Below are positions 17,286 to 26,004 of a stretch of 64,000 nt of DNA, in pieces. The notes beneath the pieces were generated by a model that had not been told where the DNA came from, ran no database searches, and saw only the letters and a list, made by a program, of their open reading frames with translations. The DNA lies in the NCBI RefSeq assembly GCF_041154675.1, contig NZ_AP031322.1:1488001-1552000 (forward strand), in the 5' to 3' direction. The DNA comes from Sulfurisphaera javensis (lineage in GTDB: Archaea > Thermoproteota > Thermoprotei_A > Sulfolobales > Sulfolobaceae). Every line of letters starts with the position of its first letter. Positions within the stretch are counted from its first letter, which is position 1. Position numbers and translations under genes: made by a program.

Positions 17286-18791
17286 TTATAAAATTTTTTG
17301 TTCTCCCTCTCCTTCTCCTTTTTCTGATTTAAATAAGCACTTAAACAATCCGCCTTCTCCTCTTAATAAAATTCTATGTCCAGGATTTTTGCCACTGCTT
17401 AATTTAATTTCCTTAAGTCTACCTTCTCTTAACACAGTAAGTACCATAGAGTCTTTAACTTCAAGAGATTTCTTTACACCATCAATAGCAACTATTTCGT
17501 CTCCAATATTAAGTCCAGCCAAGTATGCTGGTGAATCATCTTCAATAAATGTTATTATATTATTTTCTACTTTTATTCCGTAGTAAGGCTTATGTTTATC
17601 GGTAAATTTTATCTCAAGATAATGTCCTAGAAGATCAAATAGTGGTGGATTTCTTTTATAAACTACTTCATCTAAAAAGTCTATCCCAAATTTTTCTGCT
17701 ATTCTCTTTACATCACTATATGTATATCTTTTTACTTTATATAACTCTCTCATGAAATTTACTATGCTTTTTTCACATTTACTTCTTTCTCGTATTGTAA
17801 AATCCATCAAAAGGCCTATAATAAATCCTGCATCATAGTAAGAAATTCCAATATTCAAGTAGTTTTCGTCTTTTTTATATAGTTTTATCCATGTAAATTT
17901 AGATGATTCAGCTACGCTCATTTTCTTAAAACCCGGAAAGGTAAGATTTTGTAGGATATTGGCTATAGATTTTAGGGCTTCATTAGAACTAATCACTTCG
18001 CTGTCTATCAAAGAAAGAAAAGCAATATAATCTGTTAATCCTTCAGCGACCCAAAGTAAGTCCGTATAAGTTTCTGATTCGTAATTAATCTCAAGATCTT
18101 TAGGTTTCATTCTTTTTACATTCCATCTGTGAAAGTATTCATGGGCAAATAGCCATAAAAGGTCTTTCCTATCCCAATTAACTACTATGGCTGAGGAATC
18201 CTTATGCTCTATTCCTCCAAAATTTTTATCACTCCTCCTAAAAAAGAAAATATAATTTTCCACTTTATCTTCCATGTAATTATCTAATGTATTTAGTATT
18301 CTTTGTAGTTTTTCTATTTCATTAAAGTCATCTATAGTAGAAATAAAATGAGATTCATCAATTTTTATTAATTTTAAATAAGGCGATGATTGAATCGGTG
18401 CGTCAGCAAATTCATCATAATTTTCTGCACAGAACCATTCTCCTTCTCTTTTTAGGGTAGTATGTATAGGCCAATTTATATTTATCTTTACGCAATACTT
18501 CTCATTAAGGTCTTGAAATGGAAATAAAGAAACTGGATTTATAAACAGATAGTCTGATAAGGAAATTACTTCTCTTTGATCTTTTGAATTAGCGTAATAA
18601 ACGTATTTGAACTTTCCATTAATCCAAAACTTATTTTTTGATAATGGATAACCATCATAAAAAATTACATTTCTTTCTGGTTCCCTTATAAAATAAGACC
18701 CTGGTACCCACGTTGGAAAAGTTACTACTCCTTCTTTACCCTCTCCCTCTACTTCAAGATATCTGTGTCTTGGTGTTACAACAAATCTCAT
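17286..18791 (-). CDS. M61-family metallopeptidase with PDZ domain
   Basis: A 501-residue glycyl-aminopeptidase-like protein. An N-terminal beta domain (RYLEVEGEGKEGVVTFPTWVPGSYFIREPERN) is followed by a thermolysin-like catalytic domain with HEYFH at about residues 214-218 (FAHEYFHRWNVKRMKP). A downstream Glu (WVAEGLTDYIAF) is the third zinc ligand. A PDZ domain near residues 405-480 (DDSPAYLAGLNIGDEIVAIDG) may bind peptide C-termini. There is no signal peptide. The short tail is Glu/Gly-rich. It is translationally coupled by a four-base overlap to the SixA-like phosphatase upstream. Physiological substrate unknown. Confidence 0.93.
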   Translation of the reverse strand: MRFVVTPRHRYLEVEGEGKEGVVTFPTWVPGSYFIREPERNVIFYDGYPLSKNKFWINGKFKYVYYANSKDQREVISLSDYLFINPVSLFPFQDLNEKYCVKININWPIHTTLKREGEWFCAENYDEFADAPIQSSPYLKLIKIDESHFISTIDDFNEIEKLQRILNTLDNYMEDKVENYIFFFRRSDKNFGGIEHKDSSAIVVNWDRKDLLWLFAHEYFHRWNVKRMKPKDLEINYESETYTDLLWVAEGLTDYIAFLSLIDSEVISSNEALKSIANILQNLTFPGFKKMSVAESSKFTWIKLYKKDENYLNIGISYYDAGFIIGLLMDFTIRERSKCEKSIVNFMRELYKVKRYTYSDVKRIAEKFGIDFLDEVVYKRNPPLFDLLGHYLEIKFTDKHKPYYGIKVENNIITFIEDDSPAYLAGLNIGDEIVAIDGVKKSLEVKDSMVLTVLREGRLKEIKLSSGKNPGHRILLRGEGGLFKCLFKSEKGEGEGEQKIL

Positions 18792-19189
18792 GACTTAAGA
18801 TACTCTGGACAAATTAAGAGTTTTAATGTCTTTTCAATACCAGCTATACACGAATTACCTAGTTCTATTTGATAATTTAATAAACTGCTAAGGTAATTAG
18901 AAATCATAGGATTATGCCCTACTAGCATTACTCCATCATAGGAAAAAGACTTTAACATTGAAGGATCCTTCTCTGGTCTTAAGACGTCCAGAATTACTAC
19001 TTTAGCCCCAGTGTATTTGCTAAATATTTCTGCTGTTTGTTTAGCTCTAGGTAATGGAGAAGAATATATTATTGTAGGAGAGATTTTTATCTTACTGGCG
19101 ATAAGCTCGGTCTCTTTTATACCTTCTTCAGTTAAGACAGCATTCTCATCCTTGCCAGTAGCTTTTCCATGTCTTACAATATATAGCAT
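18788..19189 (-). CDS. Histidine phosphatase family protein (SixA-like)
   Basis: A 133-residue phosphatase of the phosphoglycerate-mutase superfamily, small SixA type. The catalytic RHG is at residues 6-8 (YIVRHGKA), SSPLPRAKQTAE provides the second arginine (R48), and GHNP supplies H92. Members form a phosphohistidine intermediate and remove phosphate from proteins or small metabolites. Bacterial SixA acts on a phosphorelay, but Sulfolobales lack classical His-kinase relays, so the substrate here must differ. Its stop overlaps the start of the M61 protease gene (ATGA), which suggests stoichiometric expression and possibly a shared regulatory role. Confidence 0.88.
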   Translation of the reverse strand: MLYIVRHGKATGKDENAVLTEEGIKETELIASKIKISPTIIYSSPLPRAKQTAEIFSKYTGAKVVILDVLRPEKDPSMLKSFSYDGVMLVGHNPMISNYLSSLLNYQIELGNSCIAGIEKTLKLLICPEYLKS

Positions 19190-19213
19190 GAGAAAATAGT
19201 AGAAAGGAAATTT

Positions 19214-20326
19214 TTAAGCAATTTTCCTCCTTGTCGATATAAATACGAATAAAAGGCTTATTACCCCTATTAATCCGCACAGTAGTGTGTAAATTTCAGA
19301 AAATGTTAATCCTATCTGATAAATTATCGCAAAAACAACACTTCCTAAAGCTCCTCCTAATGCTTTGCCAGTGTATAATATTCCACTATTTACAGTAGAA
19401 AATCTTGTACCGAATATTTCGCCAGCTACGTTAAAATATAGTGTAATCATTGACCCGCCAGCAAATCCTATAAGGATTGTTGAAGCTGGCAATTCGTTTA
19501 TAAGTAATAATCCTGCCCCTAATGTTATAATAACGTTAAGTAACAATGTAGTTTTAAGTATTCCAAGTCTATCAGCAATAAAACCAAAGAATGGTCTTAA
19601 ACCTCCACTTAATAAAGGTAAAATGGATATCAAAAGAATAAGTTCTTGTTGAGGTAAATTCTTTCCTAAAACTGGTAGTTCAGAAGACATTACTGTTAAG
19701 GGTACTACAGCTCCAACAAAGGATACATAAATTAACCAGAATTTAAGAGAGAGAATAACTTGCTTTGGTGCTTGGCCAGTTAACTTTGGGGGATATTGTG
19801 ATAAAGAGAGAAGTGCCGGAAGTAAAATTATTTCAGTTAATCCTATCACAAGAGTTACTATCTTATAATTTCCAGCCATAGCGATGAAAGGATTTGCTAT
19901 GGCAGAACCTAATCCAAATCCCATTGAAACTATTCCAGTAGCAAATCCCATTCTGTCTCTAAACCATTTCATAGCTAAATTAGCTGCAATACCATAAAGA
20001 ATTCCTTCTCCTATACTTCCTAATGACCATACGAAATAGAAGAAATAAATGTTAGGTGAGAAATACGTTCCTAAGAAACCTATTGCTGAAAGTATTGCTG
20101 AAATTAAACCAATTTTTCTCGGTCCTTGCTTATCTGCAAAATGTCCTCCAATTGGTTGAAATGCTGAGGAAAAGATACTAAATAAAGTAAAACCTAAAGC
20201 TATTTGAACTAAACTTACGTTAAATCCAGACTTTAGTAATGGTTCTAAGGCATTCCATGAGTACTGATATAATGAGTTAAACCCCATTACTAATAGTCCA
20301 ATGGCTAAGAACTTGTTTCTGTTCAT
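19214..20326 (-). CDS. MFS transporter (OxlT/monocarboxylate-type)
   Basis: A 370-residue, roughly 12-TM major facilitator protein. The inter-helix 2-3 motif GGHFADKQGPRKIGLI and its repeat between helices 8 and 9 (GFIADRLGILKTTLL) are clear. SLGSIGEGILYGIAANLAMKWFRDRMGFATGIVSMGFGLGSAIANP resembles the oxalate/formate and monocarboxylate branch. It probably exports or imports a small organic anion by proton coupling or exchange. It is monocistronic, ending near the SixA-like gene start on the same strand. Substrate not determinable. Confidence 0.85.
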   Translation of the reverse strand: MNRNKFLAIGLLVMGFNSLYQYSWNALEPLLKSGFNVSLVQIALGFTLFSIFSSAFQPIGGHFADKQGPRKIGLISAILSAIGFLGTYFSPNIYFFYFVWSLGSIGEGILYGIAANLAMKWFRDRMGFATGIVSMGFGLGSAIANPFIAMAGNYKIVTLVIGLTEIILLPALLSLSQYPPKLTGQAPKQVILSLKFWLIYVSFVGAVVPLTVMSSELPVLGKNLPQQELILLISILPLLSGGLRPFFGFIADRLGILKTTLLLNVIITLGAGLLLINELPASTILIGFAGGSMITLYFNVAGEIFGTRFSTVNSGILYTGKALGGALGSVVFAIIYQIGLTFSEIYTLLCGLIGVISLLFVFISTRRKIA

Positions 20327-20412
20327 ATAAGATAATATATTGGTTAGTTAAAAAACTTATTATTTATAACGCTCAAAAATAGAGAAAGAAACACCTATTT
20401 CACTTCTTGAAG

Positions 20413-20423
20413 ATTTATATAAA
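20413..20423 (+). promoter_or_regulatory. TATA box that fixes the start of the AIM24-like gene
   Basis: TTTATATAAAA is centred about 25 bases before the ATG at 20443. It falls inside the upstream reading-frame extension beginning at TTG 20407, so the extension is unlikely to be translated. Confidence 0.65.
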
Positions 20424-20442
20424 AGAAGTTAAAAGAGAGTAT

Positions 20443-21135
20443 ATGCCACAATATCAAATATTTGGGAATGATCTGCAATATCTAAAAGTTGTTTTAGCAC
20501 CAGGAGAAGGAATATATGCTGATGCTGGACATATGGTAGCTAAACAATCTACAGTTACTATGCAAACTAAACTTAGGGGTGGTCTTTTAGCTGGTATAAA
20601 AAGAGCATTAACTGGTGGATCATTTTTTGTTACAGAATTTTACGGTCCTGGAGAGCTTTATCTTTCTGGGATTTTTCCTGGGAAAATACTCCAAATACCA
20701 TTGAATGGTGGTGGAATTTTAGCTGAAGCTCACACATTTCTAGCAGCGGAAACTACAGTCAATTATGAAGCCCAGTTAGCTAGATTAACTGCTGGGTGGT
20801 TAGGTGGAGAAGGATTATTTTTAGCAAAGTTTAATGGCTTTGGTAATGTATTTTTACATTCATATGGAGACGTTATAATAAAGGACCTAGCGCCAGGTGA
20901 AATTCTTCAAGTAGAAGCTTCTCATTTAATGGCTTTTCAACAAGGGATGAATTATGATGTTCAATTAGTGGGTGGATTAAGATCCATATTCTTCTCTCAT
21001 GAAGGTTTATTCTTTGTGACAATTCAAGGCCCTGGAAGAGTATGGTTACATACGCTAACAGCTGAACAACTTGCCTCTGCTCTAATTCCTTATTTACCAC
21101 AAGGCCAGCAAGGAGGAATTCAACTACCATTTTAG
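20443..21135 (+). CDS. AIM24/TIGR00266 family protein
   Basis: A 230-residue all-beta protein with internally repeated segments (LAPGEGIYADAGHMVAKQSTVTM, LRGGLLAGIKRALTGGSFFVTEFYGPGELYL, then the same pattern later as LTAGWLGGEGLFLAKFNGFGNVFL and VGGLRSIFFSHEGLFFVTIQGPGRVWLHT). This matches the AIM24 family (TIGR00266, formerly DUF124), which folds as a trimeric beta-propeller-like barrel. Function is unknown in prokaryotes; the mitochondrial relative affects membrane organisation. The leaderless start at 20443 follows a textbook TATA box. A T-rich tract follows the stop. Confidence 0.88.
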   Translation: MPQYQIFGNDLQYLKVVLAPGEGIYADAGHMVAKQSTVTMQTKLRGGLLAGIKRALTGGSFFVTEFYGPGELYLSGIFPGKILQIPLNGGGILAEAHTFLAAETTVNYEAQLARLTAGWLGGEGLFLAKFNGFGNVFLHSYGDVIIKDLAPGEILQVEASHLMAFQQGMNYDVQLVGGLRSIFFSHEGLFFVTIQGPGRVWLHTLTAEQLASALIPYLPQGQQGGIQLPF

Positions 21136-21136
21136 C

Positions 21137-21150
21137 TTTTTATTTTTCTT
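21137..21150 (+). terminator. T-rich termination tract after the AIM24-like gene
   Basis: A run dominated by T (TTTTTATTTTTCTT) follows the stop codon directly, as in archaeal intrinsic terminators. It also supplies AT-rich sequence just upstream of the proC start. Confidence 0.4.
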
Positions 21151-21168
21151 TACTATCTTATTTGTTTA

Positions 21169-21960
21169 ATGAAAGTTGCAATTATAGGCGTAGGCAAAAT
21201 TGGTTACGCAATTCTAAAAGGTGTAAAATCACTTAATGCAGAAATAATTGGAACTGGCAGAAGCGAAATCACTATAGAGAGAATTAAAAAAGAAGGAGTG
21301 GAGGCTACTAAAGATAATGACTATGCTGTTAGAAAAAGTGAAATAGTTATATTAGCAGTGAAACCTCAACATTTTAATTCAGTGCTAAGAGAAGTTAGCA
21401 AAACAGCCTGGAATGGTAAAAAAATTGTTTCTATAATGGCTGGTATTAAAATTTCTACTTTAGTTAGACTTACTGGAGCTAAAGTATATAGGGCTATGCC
21501 AAATATTAATGCTATAGTTGGGAAAGCAACTACAGCATTAGCTGAAGAGAAAGATGAAGAAATAGAAAAGATATTCAAAACGCTAGGAAGTGTTTATTGG
21601 GTTTCTGAGGAATTACTTGATGCTTGGACTGCAATTATAGGTAGTGGTCCAGCTTTTATTGCTGAAATTATTGATGCATTTGCCTTAGGTGCAGTAGCCT
21701 GTGGAATGCCAAGAGATCTAGCATATGAAGCAATTTTGGATATGGTAGAGGGAACTGTAACAACTTTAAAAAGAGAAAAAACTCATCCAGTTCTTTTGAG
21801 AGACCAAGTTACTACACCAGCAGGTACTACAATTAGGGGGTTAATGACTATGGAAAGTGAGGGAATAAAATCTGCAATTATAAAAACCATTGAAGCTGCG
21901 TATCAACGTTCTGCTACTATAGGTAAAGAAATAGATAAAATGTTTGAAAACACTGAGTAA
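21169..21960 (+). CDS. proC: Pyrroline-5-carboxylate reductase
   Basis: A 263-residue enzyme for the last step of proline synthesis (pyrroline-5-carboxylate + NAD(P)H to proline). The N-terminal Rossmann fingerprint is MKVAIIGVGKIGYAIL. AVKPQHFNSVLREV and VSIMAGIKISTL follow, then the RAMPNINAIVGKATTAL segment. The helical dimerisation domain contains the family signature TPAGTTIRGLMTMES near the C-terminus. The length is normal. No other proline genes lie beside it. The ATG at 21169 comes 33 bases after the preceding gene, in AT-rich sequence compatible with a TATA box. Confidence 0.96.
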   Translation: MKVAIIGVGKIGYAILKGVKSLNAEIIGTGRSEITIERIKKEGVEATKDNDYAVRKSEIVILAVKPQHFNSVLREVSKTAWNGKKIVSIMAGIKISTLVRLTGAKVYRAMPNINAIVGKATTALAEEKDEEIEKIFKTLGSVYWVSEELLDAWTAIIGSGPAFIAEIIDAFALGAVACGMPRDLAYEAILDMVEGTVTTLKREKTHPVLLRDQVTTPAGTTIRGLMTMESEGIKSAIIKTIEAAYQRSATIGKEIDKMFENTE

Positions 21961-22048
21961 ATTTTCCTTTGATTAACGTTATGTAATTATTAAGGTATAA
22001 AATTAAGATAACTATATGAATATCAAACGAAAATTTATTGCTAAAAAA

Positions 22049-22068
22049 TCTATAATAAAAATTATAGA
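22049..22068. repeat. Perfect 8-bp inverted repeat in the gap after proC
   Basis: TCTATAAT-AAAA-ATTATAGA lies in the 185-base AT-rich gap between proC and the gene at 22146. It could be an operator or hairpin, but AT-rich palindromes arise easily by chance. Confidence 0.3.
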
Positions 22069-22145
22069 AATAATTTATATTAATAGCGTCACGCATACAC
22101 CCAACCAAATATAAATTTATTACTTATAAAAGTGAGTATTACCTT

Positions 22146-22484
22146 ATGATAATTATATCTTCACTATTAGATAAAAGAATGAGTGATCATGGGGTTAATG
22201 CTAAAGATGTTCTCGACGAAATTTTACCTAAACTTCTTGAATCCGTTCATTTATTCAGAAGCAAGGGTAGAATTTACTCAGCAATATTTACAAATAAATA
22301 TATATGGACTATGAGAGTCAATATCGAATTATTTTCAATTGAAATTTGTAAGTACAAATACAAGTACTGGGAGTTGCCAGACTTAAATATTGAAAAAGTC
22401 GAATGTTATAAATTAATGGGTGAAGTACTAGATTATGTGAAACAAAAAATGAGTTCAGTAATCACTCTTAGCTACATCTCTTAA
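22146..22484 (+). CDS. Small protein of unknown function (112 aa)
   Basis: A 112-residue soluble protein: an N-terminal helical part (LDKRMSDHGVNAKDVLDEILPKLLESVHLF), then strands rich in aromatics and lysine (SAIFTNKYIWTMRVNIELFSIEICKYKYKYWELP). Three cysteines are spread out without a CxxC pair. The family is not recognised. The upstream gap holds an 8-bp inverted repeat and TATA-like sequences at about 22105-22133. Its last 30 bases overlap the end of the convergent NadM gene, so the two transcripts are antisense there. Confidence 0.55.
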   Translation: MIIISSLLDKRMSDHGVNAKDVLDEILPKLLESVHLFRSKGRIYSAIFTNKYIWTMRVNIELFSIEICKYKYKYWELPDLNIEKVECYKLMGEVLDYVKQKMSSVITLSYIS

Positions 22485-22973
22485 TCTTTCATCTCCTTTT
22501 ATTTCCTTTATAAATTCATAAACGCTCTTTGGAACTAACTCACTCCACTTATTATCATTTTCTATCATTAATTTCCTTATTTTTGTTGCATTATAAAGAT
22601 CCCTATTAAACATTGGGGGTAAATCTACTATATATCCAGCTTCTTTAGCATTAGTTACGACTAAGGGATTCCCGCTAACAATTACGTCAAACTTAGGTGA
22701 ATATTGTTCTATTATTCTAATCCATAAACCACCAGTGAAGGATTCTAATATGGGAAAGAATATAACTCTTTTGAAATCCATATTATATTCCTTTAGCCCA
22801 TTTCTAATCATAACCATTCTTTCTCCAGCAGTAAACGGGTTATAAATTGAGTGACTATCTTTTCCACTTCCTATGACTACTATTATTTCATCATACTTTG
22901 TAAGTAACCATTCTATTACCGCTAAATGACCTAAATGAAATGGTTGAAATCTCCCTGGAAATAATGCCCTCAT
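22455..22973 (-). CDS. nadM: Nicotinamide-nucleotide adenylyltransferase (archaeal NadM type)
   Basis: 172 residues from the ATG at 22973. The nucleotidyltransferase motif [10 protein letters not shown] is at 7-16 with HxGH at 13-16. [20 protein letters not shown] and the C-terminal ATKIRKLM (the ISTxxR-type motif) follow. The enzyme makes NAD from NMN and ATP in the cytosol. The start overlaps the stop of the upstream FAD-oxidase gene as ATGA, so translation is coupled; a slightly longer reading from 22985 is less likely. NAD supply in an operon with flavin oxidoreductases makes sense, though the link is only by position. Confidence 0.94.
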   Translation of the reverse strand: MRALFPGRFQPFHLGHLAVIEWLLTKYDEIIVVIGSGKDSHSIYNPFTAGERMVMIRNGLKEYNMDFKRVIFFPILESFTGGLWIRIIEQYSPKFDVIVSGNPLVVTNAKEAGYIVDLPPMFNRDLYNATKIRKLMIENDNKWSELVPKSVYEFIKEIKGDERLRDVAKSDY

Positions 22974-24292
22974 TTCTTTTCCCACGTATTATAAGCTAAT
23001 TCCACATACTTATTAGGGTTCATAATTCCGTAAGGGTCTATTAAATCTTTAATTCCTTTCATTATCCTTAACACTTCTTCTCCATTGTGAGATACTATTT
23101 GCTCTGCAAGTAATTTAGCTTTTTGAAATCCAATTCCGTGTTCACCAGAAATTGATCCACCAAGCTCAATTGCTATCCTAGCAACTTCCTCAAATATTTT
23201 TTCAGCTAAGCTTATATCATCAAGCATAATGTTAGGGTGAAGATTTCCGTCACCTATATGAGCAATAACTGGCATTCTAATTCGATATTTTCTTTCAATT
23301 TCCTTGAGTTTTCTAATTGCTTCAATAAGCTTTGAGACTGGAACAACAATGTCCTCAACAAACATATACTTACTTTCCGCCCTTAACGCAATAGCTGCTT
23401 GAGCCCTAATCGAATAAATTCTTTCAGCCTCTTCTTCTTCAGTTATTATAAATTCTCTTCCTTTTAGTATTTCCTTTATTTCAGTTAAGTAATCATCCTC
23501 GATAGAAATAATAAATGCCCCTCCTTCCGATTCTTTCAAATTAGCGTTTAAATGCTTATTTAGGGCCTTAATCACATCAACGTCCATATACTCAGAGATT
23601 TCTGGTAATATCCTTTTTCTCCTTAATTCGACTATAGTTTCTGCTGTATCTTCTAAACTGTTCATGTAGGCTAATATTGTATACACTTTCCTTTTTGGTA
23701 AGGGAGTTATTCTTAACCAAATTTCAGTTATTATTCCAAGTGTTCCTTCACTTCCTACAAATAAATGTACTAAATCATAACCACCACGATTCTTTCGTAA
23801 AGGTTCTCCTACCTTTACAATCTTACCATTTGGAAGTACAACCTTAAGTGCCAGAATCCAATCTCTAAAAGTCCCATATTTAACTCCTCTCATTCCTCCA
23901 GAGGAATTAGCTGTAGCTCCTCCTACTGTGCAAAGAAAGAAACTAGCAGGATCGGGAGGAAAGAAGAAACCTTTTTCCATTAATTTCTTGTTTAAAAATT
24001 CTAGGTTTACACCTGGTTGAACTCTTGCATACCAATCAATATCGTTAATTTCTAGGATTTTGTTCATATATTTGCTGACGTCAAGTAAAATACATCCTTC
24101 ACACATCAAATGTCCAGAAAGACTTGTGCCAGCACCCCAAACCACTATTGGCGTTTTAGTTTCTCTAGCATAATTTACTACTTTTACTACATCATTCTCA
24201 TCTTTAGGATAAACTATTATCTTCGGTCTAACCTTAAACCCTACAAAATCCTCTCTTTCTGTCCCCTCTGTAAATTCAACTCCTTCTAACAC
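22970..24292 (-). CDS. FAD-linked 2-hydroxyacid oxidase/dehydrogenase (GlcD/D-LDH type)
   Basis: A 440-residue flavoprotein of the VAO/PCMH superfamily. The FAD-binding domain has [41 protein letters not shown] and [16 protein letters not shown]. The C-terminal cap domain has [14 protein letters not shown] (HxGDGNLH) and [14 protein letters not shown]. These are the signatures of glycolate oxidase subunit GlcD and D-lactate dehydrogenases, which pass electrons to a quinone or other acceptor. No GlcE/GlcF partners or iron-sulfur domain are present, so it may act alone or with an unlinked partner. The start lies two bases after the PaREP1-like gene. Confidence 0.92.
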   Translation of the reverse strand: MLEGVEFTEGTEREDFVGFKVRPKIIVYPKDENDVVKVVNYARETKTPIVVWGAGTSLSGHLMCEGCILLDVSKYMNKILEINDIDWYARVQPGVNLEFLNKKLMEKGFFFPPDPASFFLCTVGGATANSSGGMRGVKYGTFRDWILALKVVLPNGKIVKVGEPLRKNRGGYDLVHLFVGSEGTLGIITEIWLRITPLPKRKVYTILAYMNSLEDTAETIVELRRKRILPEISEYMDVDVIKALNKHLNANLKESEGGAFIISIEDDYLTEIKEILKGREFIITEEEEAERIYSIRAQAAIALRAESKYMFVEDIVVPVSKLIEAIRKLKEIERKYRIRMPVIAHIGDGNLHPNIMLDDISLAEKIFEEVARIAIELGGSISGEHGIGFQKAKLLAEQIVSHNGEEVLRIMKGIKDLIDPYGIMNPNKYVELAYNTWEKK

Positions 24293-24294
24293 AA

Positions 24295-24738
24295 CTAATT
24301 ATCATTATTGTTTATAATAATTCTTTTGATCGTTTCAATGCTCTTTTCTAATTCTTCTTTTTTAGGTTGCTTCTCGTAGAAGGAATAGACTATTGTTAAG
24401 TATTGTTTTAAACCAATTTTTTCAGCAACTTTTTCTGTTATGGTTGGAGTCCATCTCCCGTTTGCTTCGCTTTCTACAGCCTCTTTTATACCTTTTGACA
24501 ATGCTATAGATCTCACTATGAGTTCAACGGATTTACACAACTTATCAATAGCCTCATCGTAATTTCCTTGTTTTAGAAATTCACAAGATCTTTCCAGTGT
24601 TATTTTGCTTAATTCAGAATAGATCTTTGGTTTCAAAGCTTCATTAACGTTAAAAGTACTTAAAATAATTTCAGTAATATCAGCCTCATCGATATTCATC
24701 TTCATTAGCTCATTAATGAGTGTTGGCGGTAGCTTCAC
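24295..24738 (-). CDS. PaREP1/HEPN-like helical protein
   Basis: 147 residues from GTG 24738: a short [13 protein letters not shown] opening, then helices with [36 protein letters not shown], which is the pattern of the PaREP1 family (HEPN-like, common in crenarchaea). The canonical RxxxxH ribonuclease motif of active HEPN proteins is not seen. I prefer GTG 24738 to GTG 24777 because a TATA-like TTTTTATT lies about 27 bases before it and relatives begin near the LPP motif. If so, this gene and those downstream also have an internal promoter. It sits between two flavoprotein genes; its role is unknown. Confidence 0.65.
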   Translation of the reverse strand: MKLPPTLINELMKMNIDEADITEIILSTFNVNEALKPKIYSELSKITLERSCEFLKQGNYDEAIDKLCKSVELIVRSIALSKGIKEAVESEANGRWTPTITEKVAEKIGLKQYLTIVYSFYEKQPKKEELEKSIETIKRIIINNNDN

Positions 24739-24783
24739 AAAAAATATGAACTTAGAATGAAATAAAAAGATTTTCACAAATTA

Positions 24784-25914
24784 TTAAAATGTTAATGAGG
24801 CATGGTATGGAACATTAAATGCACTATTAACTAATAATCTGCTGTAAATTTTCTTTATCAAAACGTAAGTTCGGTTGAAGTCAAGAAGGGCTTTAATTCC
24901 TTCTTTTCCTTTATCAAATCTTAAAATTCCTCCATCATCTCCTCCTTCCATTATGCAAAGTACTCCTTGCGAATAATAATTTTTATTAAGTTTTAATAAA
25001 TGTGTGACTGCATTTTCCGCTGAAATCATTGCACTCCTAGCTGTCTTAGCTGGCATCATTCCTTTTGCTAAATCTCCTGCAGCATAAATGTTCTCGTTGT
25101 AAATAAAAAATGGTAATTTAACTGGAACAAATCCAGATTCATCTGTTAATCCAGCCTTTCTTACAACTTCTGGAGCAGATAAGGTAGGTAAAACTGATAT
25201 TATATCTGCCTCAATTTCTTGATCATTTCCTAAAATAACTTTTCCTTTTCGAATTTCCTTAACATAAGTACCTTTTATAATCTTTATTCCTCTCTTTCTC
25301 TCGAAATAATAATTAGCCTTTTCTGATATCTGGTTTACTGGTAAAATACCAAAAACCCCTTTATCACTTTGAGTAGCTAAATATACTTCTCCCCTAATTC
25401 CTTTTTTCCTTAATATGTATTCTGAAATTAATGCAACTTGATATGAAGGTCCCTCAATGGGACTGTTTCTTGCATTCCCTACAAATACTTTAACTCCATC
25501 TTCAGCTTTCTCTAACGCTTTCTTTAAGCCTAGAAAACCTTCGAGTGTGTGATGCATAAAAGCATGCTCATGTCCAGGGATCTTTTCGAAATTTTCTTCA
25601 TAAGCTCCTCCTAGAGCTATAAAAAGATAATCGTAATCGAACGTTCCCTTTGAAGTTTTTACCTCGTTAGACTGTGGACTAATTTCAATTACGTCAGCTT
25701 CAACAAACTCTATACCTTTCCTTTTTAAGGCTTCCTCAGCGTTAAATTCAGTATCTTTTACGTTTATTTCATCTGTTAGTAATAAAGGGAATATTGTGTT
25801 CTCTCGCACTATTTTACTCTTAGAAATTACTGTAATTTCAGCATTTGAGTATTCTCTAATTCTATGCACAACTGTTAGTCCAGCATAACCAGCTCCTAGG
25901 ACGAGTATTTTCAT
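24784..25914 (-). CDS. FAD/NAD(P)-dependent oxidoreductase, SQR/NDH-2-like, lacking redox cysteines
   Basis: A 376-residue flavoprotein: FAD-binding GAGYAGLTVVHRI at the N-terminus, a LFIALGGAYEENFEKIPG second motif, and IYAAGDLAKGMMPAKTARSAMISAENA near the C-terminus. This is the sulfide:quinone reductase/NDH-2 layout. In SQR, cysteines flank the flavin; here the corresponding loop reads NARNSPIEGPSYQ with no Cys, and the only visible Cys is in GVLCIMEGGDDGG. It is therefore probably not a sulfide oxidiser. An NADH:quinone or other quinone-linked oxidoreductase is more likely. It heads the minus-strand run to the PaREP1-like, FAD-oxidase and NadM genes. Confidence 0.8.
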   Translation of the reverse strand: MKILVLGAGYAGLTVVHRIREYSNAEITVISKSKIVRENTIFPLLLTDEINVKDTEFNAEEALKRKGIEFVEADVIEISPQSNEVKTSKGTFDYDYLFIALGGAYEENFEKIPGHEHAFMHHTLEGFLGLKKALEKAEDGVKVFVGNARNSPIEGPSYQVALISEYILRKKGIRGEVYLATQSDKGVFGILPVNQISEKANYYFERKRGIKIIKGTYVKEIRKGKVILGNDQEIEADIISVLPTLSAPEVVRKAGLTDESGFVPVKLPFFIYNENIYAAGDLAKGMMPAKTARSAMISAENAVTHLLKLNKNYYSQGVLCIMEGGDDGGILRFDKGKEGIKALLDFNRTYVLIKKIYSRLLVNSAFNVPYHASLTF

Positions 25915-26004
25915 AGTTTAATTACTTTTTATAATAGTTATAAATTAAACGATATAGTAAGGTCTTTGGCAAAAGTTTAAATTAGTTAGGGTGAATAACA
26001 ATTC

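Noticed and set aside
24784-25914. Assignment as sulfide:quinone reductase
   Set aside because: The overall layout fits, but the loop expected to hold the first active-site cysteine has none, so this call would overreach.
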